Numbered from the stretch's first letter, positions 53,992 through 63,450 are shown. The stretch is 64,000 nt of DNA from an uncultured Lachnospiraceae bacterium (GCA_947589315.1 CANPZE010000003.1:41235-105234); one strand, 5' to 3'. Notes: generated by a model from the letters alone, not told the origin. Numbers and translations are program-made.

Positions 53992-54831
53992 CTATTTACT
54001 ATAATCATAGAAGCCCTTGCCTGTCTTGATGCCCAGCTTACCTGCACGCACCATCTTTCTCAGCAGTACATGGGCGCGGTATTTGGAATCTCCTGTCTCC
54101 TTATACAGTACATCCATGATCGCAAGGCAGATGTCCAGGCCAACCAGATCGCCCAGAGCCAAAGGTCCCATGGGATGATTGGCGCCCAGCTTCATGGCAG
54201 TGTCGATACCCTCTACAGACGCCACACCGTCTGCATAGATCCCTACTGCCTCATTGATCATCGGGATCAGGATCCTGTTTACTACAAAACCAGGAGCCTC
54301 TTTTACCTCTACCGGCTCCTTGCCAATCTCTTTAGAGATAGCAACAATCTTATCATTAATCTCGTCCGTTGTATTCTCACCACGAATAACCTCGATCAGC
54401 TTCATGACCGGCGCCGGATTGAAGAAATGCATTCCAATGACCGGTCTGTCCAGGCCTGAACCAATCTCTGTAACAGACAGAGAAGAGGTATTTGTAGCAA
54501 AGAGACAATCCTTCTTGCAGATATCCTGAAGCTCCTTGAAGGTCTGCTTCTTCACATCCATATCCTCAAGAGCTGCCTCTACGACCAGATCACAGTCTTT
54601 ACAGATTTCTTTGGTACCTGTGGTGATCTTGGCAAGAATCGCATCTGCAGCTGCCTGGTCCATCTTGCCCTTGGCAATTCTTTTCTCGAAGCCCTTTGCG
54701 ATCTTATTCTTGCCGTTTGCAGCAAATTCATCATTGATATCGCATAAACATACCTCATACCCTTCTGTCTGGGCAAATGCCTGCGCAATACCGGATCCCA
54801 TTGTACCTGCACCAATAACTCCAACTTTCAT
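53992..54831 (-). CDS. hbd: 3-hydroxybutyryl-CoA dehydrogenase
   Basis: 279 residues. [19 protein letters not shown] (NAD site), [17 protein letters not shown] with the catalytic His, and [14 protein letters not shown] are typical. It reduces acetoacetyl-CoA. GGAGG lies 7 nt before the ATG at 54831; the longer frame to 54897 runs through the intercistronic spacer and is not used. Confidence 0.96.
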   Translation of the reverse strand: MKVGVIGAGTMGSGIAQAFAQTEGYEVCLCDINDEFAANGKNKIAKGFEKRIAKGKMDQAAADAILAKITTGTKEICKDCDLVVEAALEDMDVKKQTFKELQDICKKDCLFATNTSSLSVTEIGSGLDRPVIGMHFFNPAPVMKLIEVIRGENTTDEINDKIVAISKEIGKEPVEVKEAPGFVVNRILIPMINEAVGIYADGVASVEGIDTAMKLGANHPMGPLALGDLVGLDICLAIMDVLYKETGDSKYRAHVLLRKMVRAGKLGIKTGKGFYDYSK

Positions 54832-54917
54832 GATATTACCTCCATAATTTTTATAGTTATCCTGCCCTCTGCCCGGTCTGTTCCCCCTCGCCGGCAAACC
54901 GCAGGATCAGAAACAGA

Positions 54918-55709
54918 TTAGCAGTTTTTGAAAGGAACAACCTTCAGCTTCTTTTCCTTATCCTTCTCCAGGAAATTGCCCATGCCAGCCTTCTGATCTT
55001 CCGTCTCAAAGCAATCTCCAAAAAGCTTCTCTTCGATCACTACAGCCTGATCCATATCTACCTGCAGCCCTTCATTGATCGCCTTCTTACAGTTGCGTAC
55101 CGCAATCGGCGCATTCTGCGCAATGACCGCTGCCAGCTTCTGCGCCGCTGCCATCAGCTCTTCCTGAGGATATACTGCGTTTACCAGACCAATGCGCAGA
55201 GCTTCCTCTGCCTTAATATTTCTTCCCGTGTAGATCATCTGCTTTGCCATGCCTACGCCTACGGTCCTTGCCAATCTCTGTGTGCCTCCAAAGCCCGGGG
55301 TGATCCCCAGCCCAACCTCAGGCTGCCCAAATACTGCATTGTCAGAACAGATGCGGATATCGCAGCTCATTGAGATCTCGCAGCCGCCGCCTAAAGCAAA
55401 TCCATTGATAGCGGCAATCACCGGTACAGATAACGTCTCCAGCTTGCGGAACACATCATTTCCCTTTTTGCCAAAAGCCTCTCCCTCTGCTTTGGTCAGA
55501 TTGCTCATCTCTCCAATGTCTGCTCCAGCCACAAAAGACTTTTCTCCCGCGCCCGTCAGGATCAGGCATCTTACTGTACTGCTGTCTACGGAATCCAGCA
55601 CCTGATCGAGTTCCTCCAACACCTGGCTGTTCAAGGCATTCAATGCCTTGGGCCTGTTGATCGTAATAATGCCTACATAATCCTTTACTTCATATAAAAC
55701 GAACTCCAT
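54918..55709 (-). CDS. crt: Enoyl-CoA hydratase / crotonase
   Basis: 263 residues. VAGADIGEM (oxyanion hole), INGFALGGGCEISMSCDIR and PEVGLGITPGFGGTQRLAR with the catalytic Glu pair region. It dehydrates 3-hydroxybutyryl-CoA to crotonyl-CoA. GGAGG lies about 12 nt before the ATG, a little far. Confidence 0.95.
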   Translation of the reverse strand: MEFVLYEVKDYVGIITINRPKALNALNSQVLEELDQVLDSVDSSTVRCLILTGAGEKSFVAGADIGEMSNLTKAEGEAFGKKGNDVFRKLETLSVPVIAAINGFALGGGCEISMSCDIRICSDNAVFGQPEVGLGITPGFGGTQRLARTVGVGMAKQMIYTGRNIKAEEALRIGLVNAVYPQEELMAAAQKLAAVIAQNAPIAVRNCKKAINEGLQVDMDQAVVIEEKLFGDCFETEDQKAGMGNFLEKDKEKKLKVVPFKNC

Positions 55710-55779
55710 AATGTTAATAAACCTCCACTCTTTTCAAAGTATCCGCCATTTGCTACAATCTTTTCTTCCATAACAAAGC

Positions 55780-55806
55780 CTGTACCCTATTTGCCATAAG
55801 GTACAG
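55780..55806. other. Intercistronic hairpin between thl and crt
   Basis: A perfect 7-bp stem, CTGTACC (55780-55786) with GGTACAG (55800-55806), and a 13-nt loop sit 18 nt past the thl stop. No long T-run follows, so at most it gives partial termination or protects the thl end of the transcript. Confidence 0.5.
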
Positions 55807-55824
55807 ACCAGACTCCTTTAGGGA

Positions 55825-57009
55825 TTAATTTCTTTCTACAATTGTAGCGCAGCCCATGCCGCCGCCGATACACAGTGTTGCAAGACCCTTCTTAGCATCT
55901 CTCTTGGCCATTTCATGAAGCAGGGTAACCAGGATACGGCAGCCGGAAGCGCCTACCGGATGGCCTAAAGCGATGGCACCGCCATTTACATTCAGCTTGC
56001 TCAGGTCAAAGCCAAGATCCTTGCCTACAGCAACAGACTGTGCAGCAAATGCTTCATTTGCCTCGATCAGGTCCATATCATTCACTGACAGGCCTGTCTT
56101 TGCCATAACCTTTTTGGTAGCTGCCACAGGACCAACGCCCATGATAGAAGGCTCTACACCGGCAAGTGCGCCGCCTACGAAAGTTGCCATAGGAGTTACG
56201 CCCAGTTCCTTCGCCTTCTCCTCGCTCATAACAACGATAGCCGCAGCGCCATCATTGATACCGGAAGCATTGCCTGCAGTAACCACACCGCCCTCTTTGC
56301 CGGAGCAGCATTTCAGTTTTGCCAGTCCCTCTGCAGTTGTTCCGGGACGGGGACCCTCATCTGTATCGAATACGATGGTTTCCTTTTTCTTCTTGATCTC
56401 AACAGGAACAATCTCATCTTTAAATTTACCTGCTACAATGGCAGCTTCGCATTTCTGCTGGCTGTTGGCAGCAAACTCGTCCAACTCTTCTCTGGTCAGT
56501 CCCCACTGTTCTGCCACATTCTCTGCTGTGATCATCATATGATACTGATTGAATGCATCCCAGAGGGCATCGTTTACCATGGTATCCACCAGCTTGCCAT
56601 TATTCATACGATATCCGTAACGTCCCTGCATCATAGCGTAAGGCGCCATAGACATGTTCTCCATACCGCCTGCTACTACGATATCAGCATCTCCGGCCTG
56701 GATCATCTGAGCCGCCATATTCACACAGTTCAGGCCAGAACCACAAACAACATTCACAGTAACAGCAGGCGTCTCAACAGGAAGACCTGCTTTGATGGAT
56801 GCCTGACGGGCCACATTCTGGCCCAGGCCTGCCTGAATAACACATCCCATATATACATGATCTACCTGTTCCGCTTTTACGCCGGCCCTTGCAAGAGCTT
56901 CTTTGATCACGATAGAACCCAGAACAGGTGCGGGAGTTGTACTCAAAGCCCCTCCCATCTTACCGATTGCTGTACGGCATGCGCCTGCTAACACTACTTT
57001 TTTTGCCAT
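55825..57009 (-). CDS. thl: Acetyl-CoA acetyltransferase (thiolase)
   Basis: 394 residues. Catalytic C89 in [12 protein letters not shown], the His in [17 protein letters not shown], and the C-terminal [13 protein letters not shown] complete the active site. It condenses two acetyl-CoA to acetoacetyl-CoA. AGGAGGG is 9 nt before the ATG. First gene of the butyrate operon; divergent from the CoA-transferase gene. Confidence 0.96.
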   Translation of the reverse strand: MAKKVVLAGACRTAIGKMGGALSTTPAPVLGSIVIKEALARAGVKAEQVDHVYMGCVIQAGLGQNVARQASIKAGLPVETPAVTVNVVCGSGLNCVNMAAQMIQAGDADIVVAGGMENMSMAPYAMMQGRYGYRMNNGKLVDTMVNDALWDAFNQYHMMITAENVAEQWGLTREELDEFAANSQQKCEAAIVAGKFKDEIVPVEIKKKKETIVFDTDEGPRPGTTAEGLAKLKCCSGKEGGVVTAGNASGINDGAAAIVVMSEEKAKELGVTPMATFVGGALAGVEPSIMGVGPVAATKKVMAKTGLSVNDMDLIEANEAFAAQSVAVGKDLGFDLSKLNVNGGAIALGHPVGASGCRILVTLLHEMAKRDAKKGLATLCIGGGMGCATIVERN

Positions 57010-57070
57010 AATTTAAAACCCTCCTTGTTTAATATTAAAATTGCACACAGCATTGGCATTTCTAATCACC

Positions 57071-57099
57071 ATGATATATCAAAGCCACAAATTTATCAA
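57071..57099 (-). promoter_or_regulatory. Promoter of the thl-crt-hbd-bcd-etfBA operon
   Basis: TTGATA (57094-57099) and TATCAT (57071-57076), each five of six, are 17 bp apart on the minus strand, 61 nt before thl. Confidence 0.7.
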
Positions 57100-57130
57100 G
57101 TATTTTCTCCCCCTGAATCTCCCCAGAGAA

Positions 57131-57160
57131 TTGACTATATACTACCAAACGTGGTATTCT
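57131..57160 (+). promoter_or_regulatory. Candidate promoter of the CoA-transferase gene
   Basis: TTGACT (57131-57136) and TATTCT (57155-57160) are 18 bp apart. An inverted repeat TACCA/TGGTA (57143-57147, 57152-57156) lies between and touching the -10 box, and could bind a regulator. Confidence 0.5.
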
Positions 57161-57178
57161 ATACTATATCAAGGAGTT

Positions 57179-57263
57179 GGGCCAGAGAAATCGCCCTCTG
57201 GCCCCGGATTTTGTGCTGCGCCAGAATCCGTAGCGTTCGCTTCTCCACTAAAACAGTCGCAGC
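57179..57263 (+). promoter_or_regulatory. Structured 5' leader of the CoA-transferase gene
   Basis: A perfect 9-bp stem GGGCCAGAG (57179-57187) with CTCTGGCCC (57196-57204) is followed by a long-range pair GCTGCG (57215-57220) with CGCAGC (57258-57263), which ends just before the GGAGG. The second pair could influence access to the ribosome binding site. No known riboswitch is recognised. Confidence 0.5.
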
Positions 57264-57277
57264 GCGGAGGCTAAATT

Positions 57278-58621
57278 ATGGATATCAAGACACAATACGA
57301 ACAAAAACTGACTACTGCGGAAGAGGCCGTAAAGGTCATACAGTCCGGCTGCTGGGTAGATTACAGCTGGGCTACCGGCGCCCCGGATCTTCTGGATAAG
57401 GCTCTTGCCAAAAGACTGCCGGAGCTGACAGATGTAAATGTACGAGGAGGGATCGTGCTGGAAGCCCCAGCCATCTTTAGCATCGAAGAACCTGCCAGAC
57501 ATTTCACCTGGAATTCCTGGCATATGGGCGGTATCGAACGGAAAGCCATCGCCCAGGGCTTCTCTTACTATGCACCGATCCGCTACTCCGAGCTTCCCAG
57601 ATATTACCGGGATTCCACTACTCCGCCAGATGTGGTCTTAATGCAGGTTGCCCCCATGGACAAACACGGTTATTTCAACTTCGGCCCCAATCCCTCCCAT
57701 ACGAAAGCATGTTGCGATGTGGCGGGCAAAGTTATTGTGGAGATTAACGAAAATATGCCGGTATGCCTGGGCGGCTATGATAACGCCATCCATATCAGCC
57801 AGGTTGATATGATCGTAGAAGGCCAGAACGCCCCTCTGAGGGAACTGGGAGGGGGAGCCCCTGCTACAGATATTGACGTAGCTGTGGCAAAATACATTGT
57901 GAATGAAATCCCAGACGGCGCATGTCTCCAGCTGGGTATTGGCGGAATGCCAAACGCTGTGGGATCCCTGATCGCCCAGTCTGACCTGAAGGATCTGGGC
58001 GTGCACACAGAAATGTATGTGGATGCCTTTGTAGACATTGCCAATGCCGGTAAGATCACCGGACAGAAGAAAAATATCGACAAGGGCCGCCAGGTCTTTG
58101 GTTTTGCAGCAGGGACCCAGAAACTGTATGACTATCTGGACAACAATCCGGAATGCATGGCAGCGCCGGTAGAATACACGAATGATATCCGCCAGATCTC
58201 TGCCCTGGATAATTTTATGTCCATCAATAATGCAGTAGATATCGATCTGTTTGGACAGGTCAATGCGGAATCCGCAGGAACAAAGCACATTAGCGGCGCC
58301 GGCGGGCAGCTGGACTTTGTATTAGGCGCTTATCTGTCCAAAGGCGGTAAAAGCTTCATCTGCATGTCCTCCACCTTTACTACGAAGGACGGTACGGTCA
58401 AATCCCGTATCACGCCTACCCTGAGTCCCGGCTCTATCGTGACAGACACCAGGGCAAATACCCATTATTTTGTAACAGAATATGGCATCATCAACCTCAA
58501 GGGCCTGTCCACCTGGCAGAGAGCAGAGGCAATTATCTCTGTCGCCCATCCTGATTTCCGGGATGAATTGATCGCCGAAGCCGAGAAGCTGAAAATCTGG
58601 AGAAAAAGCAATAAACGGTAA
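57278..58621 (+). CDS. but: Butyryl-CoA:acetate CoA-transferase
   Basis: 447 residues, acetyl-CoA hydrolase/transferase family. The catalytic Glu is E245 in [52 protein letters not shown] and the C-terminal [17 protein letters not shown] match butyrate-producer enzymes closely. It moves CoA from butyryl-CoA to acetate, giving butyrate and acetyl-CoA. GGAGG lies 7 nt before the ATG. 4-hydroxybutyrate CoA-transferase is a close relative; the neighbouring operon favours the butyryl activity. Confidence 0.92.
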   Translation: MDIKTQYEQKLTTAEEAVKVIQSGCWVDYSWATGAPDLLDKALAKRLPELTDVNVRGGIVLEAPAIFSIEEPARHFTWNSWHMGGIERKAIAQGFSYYAPIRYSELPRYYRDSTTPPDVVLMQVAPMDKHGYFNFGPNPSHTKACCDVAGKVIVEINENMPVCLGGYDNAIHISQVDMIVEGQNAPLRELGGGAPATDIDVAVAKYIVNEIPDGACLQLGIGGMPNAVGSLIAQSDLKDLGVHTEMYVDAFVDIANAGKITGQKKNIDKGRQVFGFAAGTQKLYDYLDNNPECMAAPVEYTNDIRQISALDNFMSINNAVDIDLFGQVNAESAGTKHISGAGGQLDFVLGAYLSKGGKSFICMSSTFTTKDGTVKSRITPTLSPGSIVTDTRANTHYFVTEYGIINLKGLSTWQRAEAIISVAHPDFRDELIAEAEKLKIWRKSNKR

Positions 58622-58649
58622 GAAGGCAGATCAGGCAGAACTTACATGA

Positions 58650-58700
58650 AAAAATCCCCTGCAGGGAAGACTATACATCGGTTTCCCACAGGGGATTTTT
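58650..58700. terminator. Strong bidirectional terminator
   Basis: A perfect 12-bp stem AAAAATCCCCTG (58650-58661) with CAGGGGATTTTT (58689-58700), plus an inner GGGAA/TTCCC stem, lies between the convergent CoA-transferase and thioesterase genes, with T-runs on both sides. Confidence 0.9.
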
Positions 58701-58701
58701 A

Positions 58702-59250
58702 TTATTCACAAGACAGTTTACGATCCGCCTTCTCCTGGAAGGTTTCGTTTTCCACCAGAAACCGCTCGTGGACCGCTTTGCCAATCAGTCCCTGCTGATC
58801 ATAGGCTTCCACCGAAAAGACCAGTTTTCTGCCTTCTACTCTCACCAATTCACTGTCACAGACAATCTTCATTCCCACCGGAGAAGCTGCCACATGTTGA
58901 AGCTCCACGCTGGTTCCCACACTGCCCCAGCCCGGCTCCAGATACTCCTCCACACTGGTATATGCCGTCTTTTCCATCAGCGCCAGCATGGCCGGTGTGG
59001 CAAATACCGCCAGGCGGCCGCTTCCCATCCTTCCGGCTGTAAGCTCTTGTGTCACAGTCAGTTCCTGATGGCCTTTTATCCCTGCTTTTAACATAATCCT
59101 CTCTCTTTCTGTCTGCTGTCTTTCCTTTGCCCTCAGCTGCTGGATATGGCGTCTGGCTTTCTGTTCCACCTGATACGGCGGGACATACTGAGGGGAGTAA
59201 TCCATCAAATACCGTCCCCCTCTTCCTTCGTCCCTGGTATCTATAATCAT
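58702..59250 (-). CDS. FlK-like hotdog thioesterase with N-terminal extension
   Basis: 182 residues. From residue 53 (MLKAGIKGHQELTV) it is a hotdog thioesterase of the FlK type, with candidate catalytic T85 (ATPAMLALME), E93 and H119 (VELQHVAASPVG). Ordinary members start at that Met, giving 130 residues (start 59094), with GAGAGG only 3 nt before. The longer start at 59250 forms an ATGA overlap with the upstream gene, has GGGGA upstream, and the extension has coding-like codon use and a Gln/Arg-rich helix; I prefer it, but both are possible. The substrate is unknown. Confidence 0.75.
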   Translation of the reverse strand: MIIDTRDEGRGGRYLMDYSPQYVPPYQVEQKARRHIQQLRAKERQQTERERIMLKAGIKGHQELTVTQELTAGRMGSGRLAVFATPAMLALMEKTAYTSVEEYLEPGWGSVGTSVELQHVAASPVGMKIVCDSELVRVEGRKLVFSVEAYDQQGLIGKAVHERFLVENETFQEKADRKLSCE

Positions 59251-59873
59251 AGTTTCCCCGTCTCCGGGAAAAAATCCTGAAAATAGGGAAGCCCACTGAC
59301 CCAGTCACAAAAACTGTGCCACTCCTCAAGTTTATGATCCTTCCTGGCCCGGTATATCGCAATCCCGTTTTCATAAGACATAGTGCAGGTGCGCATCTGA
59401 TGATAGCTCTCGGGCAGCAGCTGGATCATGCTGTACCAGAGCTTCTTATCCTTCGTCTCCATATATTCCTGGCGCAGCTTTTCCAGGCCGGACACCATAC
59501 TTTCCATTAACACCCTGGACGCCGGCGTCATATGATCCGTACTGAAATCTGAGATCTCAAAGGGTTTGCTGTGGATACGGTGCATGGTACTGGTGGAATT
59601 GGCTACCGTCCCTACCTTATAGGTATCGTATTCCTTCCACCAGTATATGGGAGCTGTAATATCCACAGAAATAATGATCTGGCGGATAAATTTGCGGTGA
59701 TCGCTGCCGGCCTGGCAAAGACGCTTTGCCAGATCCAGATCCCTGGGCCCCAGGACAAACTGCCCCTGGGCATCCCGGAAGCTGTCGCTCCTGTCCCAGC
59801 TATTCAAAGGATTCCTGGCTCCCCGCATGGCATTTTCCAGATTCATAACCTGTGTACGTTCCAATATAATCAT
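59247..59873 (-). CDS. Uncharacterised protein, possibly ThyX-like
   Basis: 208 residues, no clear family. The middle reads IIISVDITAPIYWWKEYDTYK, and a later part LPESYHQMRTCTMSYENG with IYRARKDHKLEEWHSFCDW resembles the spacing of flavin-dependent thymidylate synthases (a motif after a polar helix, then a conserved LP and an R..H..EW region). The canonical RHRxxSxNExSxRY is absent. This is a guess from motif layout only. Start at 59873 with GGAG 5 nt upstream. It is second to last in the operon, coupled to the thioesterase. Confidence 0.65.
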   Translation of the reverse strand: MIILERTQVMNLENAMRGARNPLNSWDRSDSFRDAQGQFVLGPRDLDLAKRLCQAGSDHRKFIRQIIISVDITAPIYWWKEYDTYKVGTVANSTSTMHRIHSKPFEISDFSTDHMTPASRVLMESMVSGLEKLRQEYMETKDKKLWYSMIQLLPESYHQMRTCTMSYENGIAIYRARKDHKLEEWHSFCDWVSGLPYFQDFFPETGKL

Positions 59874-59923
59874 TTTCTCTCCATTCCAAATGGACGCATC
59901 TGCAGAAAAGCGGATCCCCCATT

Positions 59924-60175
59924 CTATTCTTCCATTTGTATCGGTTCCTCATCAAACTCCACAGTGACATAGTAGCCTCTCTCCGTCCTGGTCACCTCCT
60001 TTACAACCCCCTGCGTAGACTGCAGGCGCTGCGGCAGCTTATAGCAGCCGGACATGGCTACTGCAGGATCAATGATATAGCTGTAATTGAGAGCTGTTTT
60101 TCTTTCTGTGATATTTACGGTATCCCCTGCCTTAACCAGATTGGGGCGCTCCATTTTAAACTTCATTTCTCGCAT
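59924..60175 (-). CDS. Small protein of unknown function
   Basis: 83 residues, rich in beta-strand patterns (VKAGDTVNITERKTALNYSYI, GVVKEVTRTERGYYVTVEFD). It looks like a small beta-barrel. GGGAGGG is about 4 nt before the ATG. It is in the same apparent operon as its neighbours. No family recognised. Confidence 0.65.
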   Translation of the reverse strand: MREMKFKMERPNLVKAGDTVNITERKTALNYSYIIDPAVAMSGCYKLPQRLQSTQGVVKEVTRTERGYYVTVEFDEEPIQMEE

Positions 60176-60193
60176 AAGGCCCTCCCGATGTGT

Positions 60194-60601
60194 CTAACTC
60201 CGCTTAATAAACTCTGTCTTGCATTTCGGACAGGTGATCGCGATCTTACCCTTTCCTTTTGGGACGCGGATGCTCTGTTTACAATTAGGACATTTAAAAA
60301 TCCGATAATTAGCGTCCCGCCTCCTGCCGCCCTTTTTCAACCGGATAAAATTCTTCACTTCATCCCTTATCCTGAGATACCGTTTGTTCTCCTCGTATCT
60401 CTGATAATGATTGCGGGAAAAGATGCGGAAATACGTATAAAACAATAGCCCTACCGCCGCCACATTCAATACCAGATCGGCGATTAGGGAAGGAATGAAC
60501 AACTGGAGCAGCATCAAAACCATGGCGGCAAATACCATAAACTGGGAAAAATGGTCTACTCCGTATCTTCCCTTCATAAACTTATCCAGCTTCTCTCTCA
60601 T
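60194..60601 (-). CDS. Two-span membrane protein with C-terminal zinc ribbon
   Basis: 135 residues. Two spans (about 20-58), a basic helical linker (YQRYEENKRYLRIRDEVKN), and a zinc ribbon (CPNCKQSIRVPKGKG, CPKCKTEFIKRS). The ribbon probably faces the cytoplasm. GAGAGG lies 3 nt before the ATG. Function unknown. Confidence 0.7.
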   Translation of the reverse strand: MREKLDKFMKGRYGVDHFSQFMVFAAMVLMLLQLFIPSLIADLVLNVAAVGLLFYTYFRIFSRNHYQRYEENKRYLRIRDEVKNFIRLKKGGRRRDANYRIFKCPNCKQSIRVPKGKGKIAITCPKCKTEFIKRS

Positions 60602-60639
60602 AGGCCTCTCCCTCTCACTTCACAGATAGGATTCCTTTC

Positions 60640-62253
60640 TCACCGGAAGGTATATCCGATGAGATAATGGATCCCATCTTCCATTTCCTCATAAGTCACC
60701 CGGATCGCATCCCCGGTGGCGATGCGTACCAGTGATTCATTATCCACAAAAGGCTGCTTGTATACGTTATGCTCCTGGTCCATGATATAGACTACCGTGC
60801 CGTCCTCACCGGGAATGAAGCGGATCTCTTCCACAACAATATCCGCTGTCTTCTCCTCCAGCTCCGCCGGCGTATCTCCCGGATTGGCCGCCAGCAGCTT
60901 CTTGTAGTCTGAAAAGACCTGGGACTGGCTGGTCGCCGTGGCTACCAGATTATATTGCTCCACATTGACCATGGCGTACATTTTCACCAGACCTCCGTTA
61001 TCCTTCAGTACCATGATATACGTAGGCACGCCGGCTACATTAATCAAAGAGGGAAAGGAAGCGCGGTATCCCTTCTCCTGCACCTCTCCCTGGGCGGCCG
61101 CCATAGCCGAATGCTCCTCTGCGCCGGAAACACTGTAATACACAGCCTCTGAAGTCCTCTGATTCATCAAAACAAAGCCAATATTAGACTGATCCCCTGT
61201 TACTGAGGTGACGCCGGTATAAATCCATACATCATCGCCGATCGTCTTATAGCCATAATCATCGGTCGTCTCCCGGCATCCGCTCTGGCCGATAATGCTA
61301 TTCCAGAAACCATCTGACAGTGTTCCCATCCAGTTGTATTTCTGCGTCAAAAGTTCCCCGTCATAGACCCGGTCTACCCAGGCAGGGATATCCTTTACCG
61401 GATAATATTGGCAGGAGCCGTCCACAGGATCGCAAAGAATAGCGCCGTTTACATCCATACCGCCGAACAGCCCTATCCTCGCTGTCATAGTAGGACAGAT
61501 ATAGCAGGGGTTCCCTGCATCATCGATCTCAAAATAATATCCCCGGATGATCTTGGTGGGATAGTGCAGCTGAACATGGCGCAGCAGATTCTCATTAAAA
61601 TAGCCGGAGGGGGTATACTTCATCCCCTGGGCCAGGGAAATATATTTTGCCTCGGAATTCACCGGATCGACCTGCACATACCCGGGAATCCCATTTTTCC
61701 GGTTATTCCACCATTTAAAGAAGCTGGCGTATCGTAAGCTTGCCACTTTGACCGGTTTGCCGGAGATATTGATCTGGTTATAGTCCGTCTCTACCTCAAA
61801 CTGGCTGACTACATCTGCCAGGGAACCGATCTTACGGTTGCCAAATATCCGGGCGCTCTCTGTATCCATGAGGGCAATGTCTGTTACCCGTTCCGATTCC
61901 TCCATATCTTTGGCAAAGTCCCGGTTCTCAACCTGCAGCAGGGAAGCATAGCTCCTCGCCCGGAAGACAGGGCTGCCTGCCAGTCCTCCTACCAAGAGGA
62001 CTGCAAAGAAAAGCAGCCCCACACCCAGCAGGAGCTTGGACACAAGAGGAACAGCCGACAGAGAGCGCAGTTCCCGCTTTCCACGGGAAGATATCAATAC
62101 AGACACAACTGCGCTGAATACAAAAACAACTCCCAGGGTCATCCAGAAGATTGTCTCATGGATATTAATGGAAGGAAACACCAGATAGTAATAGCCTCCC
62201 AGCAACAAAACCAAAAGCAGCGCCAACCATATTACGATACTTCTCTTCTTCAT
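60640..62253 (-). CDS. Membrane protein with large extracytoplasmic domain, unknown function
   Basis: 537 residues. Three N-terminal spans (about 5-28, 34-56, 72-92), then about 440 residues that look extracytoplasmic, with beta-rich repeats of DGxxVxxxxGxx style and ending HYLIGYTFR. I do not recognise a family. GGAGG lies 6 nt before the second of two adjacent ATGs (62253). It lies 43 nt downstream of the sortase gene and in the same operon. Confidence 0.7.
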   Translation of the reverse strand: MKKRSIVIWLALLLVLLLGGYYYLVFPSINIHETIFWMTLGVVFVFSAVVSVLISSRGKRELRSLSAVPLVSKLLLGVGLLFFAVLLVGGLAGSPVFRARSYASLLQVENRDFAKDMEESERVTDIALMDTESARIFGNRKIGSLADVVSQFEVETDYNQINISGKPVKVASLRYASFFKWWNNRKNGIPGYVQVDPVNSEAKYISLAQGMKYTPSGYFNENLLRHVQLHYPTKIIRGYYFEIDDAGNPCYICPTMTARIGLFGGMDVNGAILCDPVDGSCQYYPVKDIPAWVDRVYDGELLTQKYNWMGTLSDGFWNSIIGQSGCRETTDDYGYKTIGDDVWIYTGVTSVTGDQSNIGFVLMNQRTSEAVYYSVSGAEEHSAMAAAQGEVQEKGYRASFPSLINVAGVPTYIMVLKDNGGLVKMYAMVNVEQYNLVATATSQSQVFSDYKKLLAANPGDTPAELEEKTADIVVEEIRFIPGEDGTVVYIMDQEHNVYKQPFVDNESLVRIATGDAIRVTYEEMEDGIHYLIGYTFR

Positions 62254-62296
62254 CATTCTCCTCCATGCCGCATGTGGCGGCTCTGATAATAAAACC

Positions 62297-63112
62297 TTAT
62301 TCTAACAGCGTCACAATCCCCTGCAGTACAAGCCTGGCGTCCTCCGTATCATAAGCGCAGGTGGACAGCGTGACCAGCGGACGGTCCAGGGCAGCCGCTG
62401 CCGCCTGGGACTGAAAATAAGACCGGGACTGCATATCTTCTAAATAAGCCTTCTTCTCCTTCCGGGAAGCGAAATTCAAAGTATATACCGAAGAACCGTT
62501 TGACGTAGATACGCAGCTGGTCAGATCGATCCGGTAGGCAGAATCCTTCTGGATATAGTATATCACTGGATGCTCCTGGTAATACGCCGGATCCCGGTAG
62601 CGTTCCAGAGAGCCAAACATACTGTTATTCCTCATATGATGTCCATAGATGATCGTATTGTCATCCTGAAAAGGGGGACGGTTATTACAGTCTATAAACA
62701 GGGAACCTGCCGCATTTCTGGTCCCATCTGGAAGATGGTCCAGATAATAGCTGTTATCCTCTCCCTGCATTACAGGATAATTCACAGGGGTATGGGAGCT
62801 ATACAGCCATCCCTGGATCTGTTCACTCAGGGAGCCTAATGCGGAAAAATCCACCTGGATGGGAAGCTCTTTCACGCTTCTCTTCCCCTCCCAGCCCGCT
62901 TCTTTCTGGTCAATACGAAACGCCTCTGCTTCCTCCTCTTGAAGAGTTACCGCATTATGGGACAACTCCTGGTACACAGCGCCGCCCTTATAATACTGGA
63001 ACAGGCCCCGGCCGATCACAGCCAGGCAGGCAAGGATCACCAGGACCAACAGAAAAATGATCCGATTCATAAACCGGTTAAAAGATTCTTTGTTTCTTCG
63101 TATGTGCGCCAT
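62297..63112 (-). CDS. srtB: Class B-type sortase
   Basis: 271 residues. An N-terminal anchor (about 17-35) is followed by the sortase fold: IIYGHHMRNNSMFGSL (catalytic His), TLSTCAYDTEDARLVL (C252, R260). It joins a sorting-signal protein to the cell wall. The ATG at 63112 has CCGGAGG 8 nt upstream; the frame to 63226 would translate the tRNA-Gly. No substrate with a sorting signal is seen in the window. It is first in a six-gene operon. Confidence 0.92.
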   Translation of the reverse strand: MAHIRRNKESFNRFMNRIIFLLVLVILACLAVIGRGLFQYYKGGAVYQELSHNAVTLQEEEAEAFRIDQKEAGWEGKRSVKELPIQVDFSALGSLSEQIQGWLYSSHTPVNYPVMQGEDNSYYLDHLPDGTRNAAGSLFIDCNNRPPFQDDNTIIYGHHMRNNSMFGSLERYRDPAYYQEHPVIYYIQKDSAYRIDLTSCVSTSNGSSVYTLNFASRKEKKAYLEDMQSRSYFQSQAAAAALDRPLVTLSTCAYDTEDARLVLQGIVTLLE

Positions 63113-63160
63113 CTTGAATTCCTCCGGAATAACAGGGCGTTCCCCGTTAAAACACAAAAA

Positions 63161-63232
63161 AGCACGAGACGGGATTCGAACCCGCGACCCTCGCCTTGGC
63201 AAGGCGATACTCCACCACTGAGCCACTCGTGC
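63161..63232 (-). tRNA. tRNA-Gly (anticodon GCC), copy 1
   Basis: Acceptor stem GCACGAG/CTCGTGC, anticodon stem TCGCC/GGCGA with loop TTGCCAA (GCC), T-arm GCGGGTTCGAATCCCGT. A T-run follows the 3' end on the minus strand, so it may end the tRNA transcript. No CCA encoded. Confidence 0.96.
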
Positions 63233-63282
63233 ATACTACTGAACGTAGATTATATAATTGTCCCTCTGCTTTACAGCAGAAA

Positions 63283-63354
63283 AGCACGAGACGGGATTCG
63301 AACCCGCGACCCTCGCCTTGGCAAGGCGATACTCCACCACTGAGCCACTCGTGC
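63283..63354 (-). tRNA. tRNA-Gly (anticodon GCC), copy 2
   Basis: Identical in sequence over the 71-nt body to the copy at 63161 and separated from it by about 50 nt. Same anticodon and stems. Likely transcribed from the promoter at 63422. Confidence 0.96.
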
Positions 63355-63421
63355 AGATACTTCCCGTGCCGTAGGATATATTTCTCTCGCAGAATCCCTC
63401 TTCCTCACAGACACAAGTAGT

Positions 63422-63450
63422 ATTCTATATGAATTTTCTTGTTTTGTCAA
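63422..63450 (-). promoter_or_regulatory. Promoter of the tRNA-Gly pair
   Basis: A perfect TTGACA (63445-63450) and TAGAAT (63422-63427, five of six) are 17 bp apart on the minus strand, 67 nt before the first tRNA. Confidence 0.75.

Noticed and set aside
63113..63226. N-terminal extension of the sortase frame (reads RRGSRVRIPSRAF)
   Set aside because: It is translation of the tRNA-Gly gene; the same stretch appears from the second copy.
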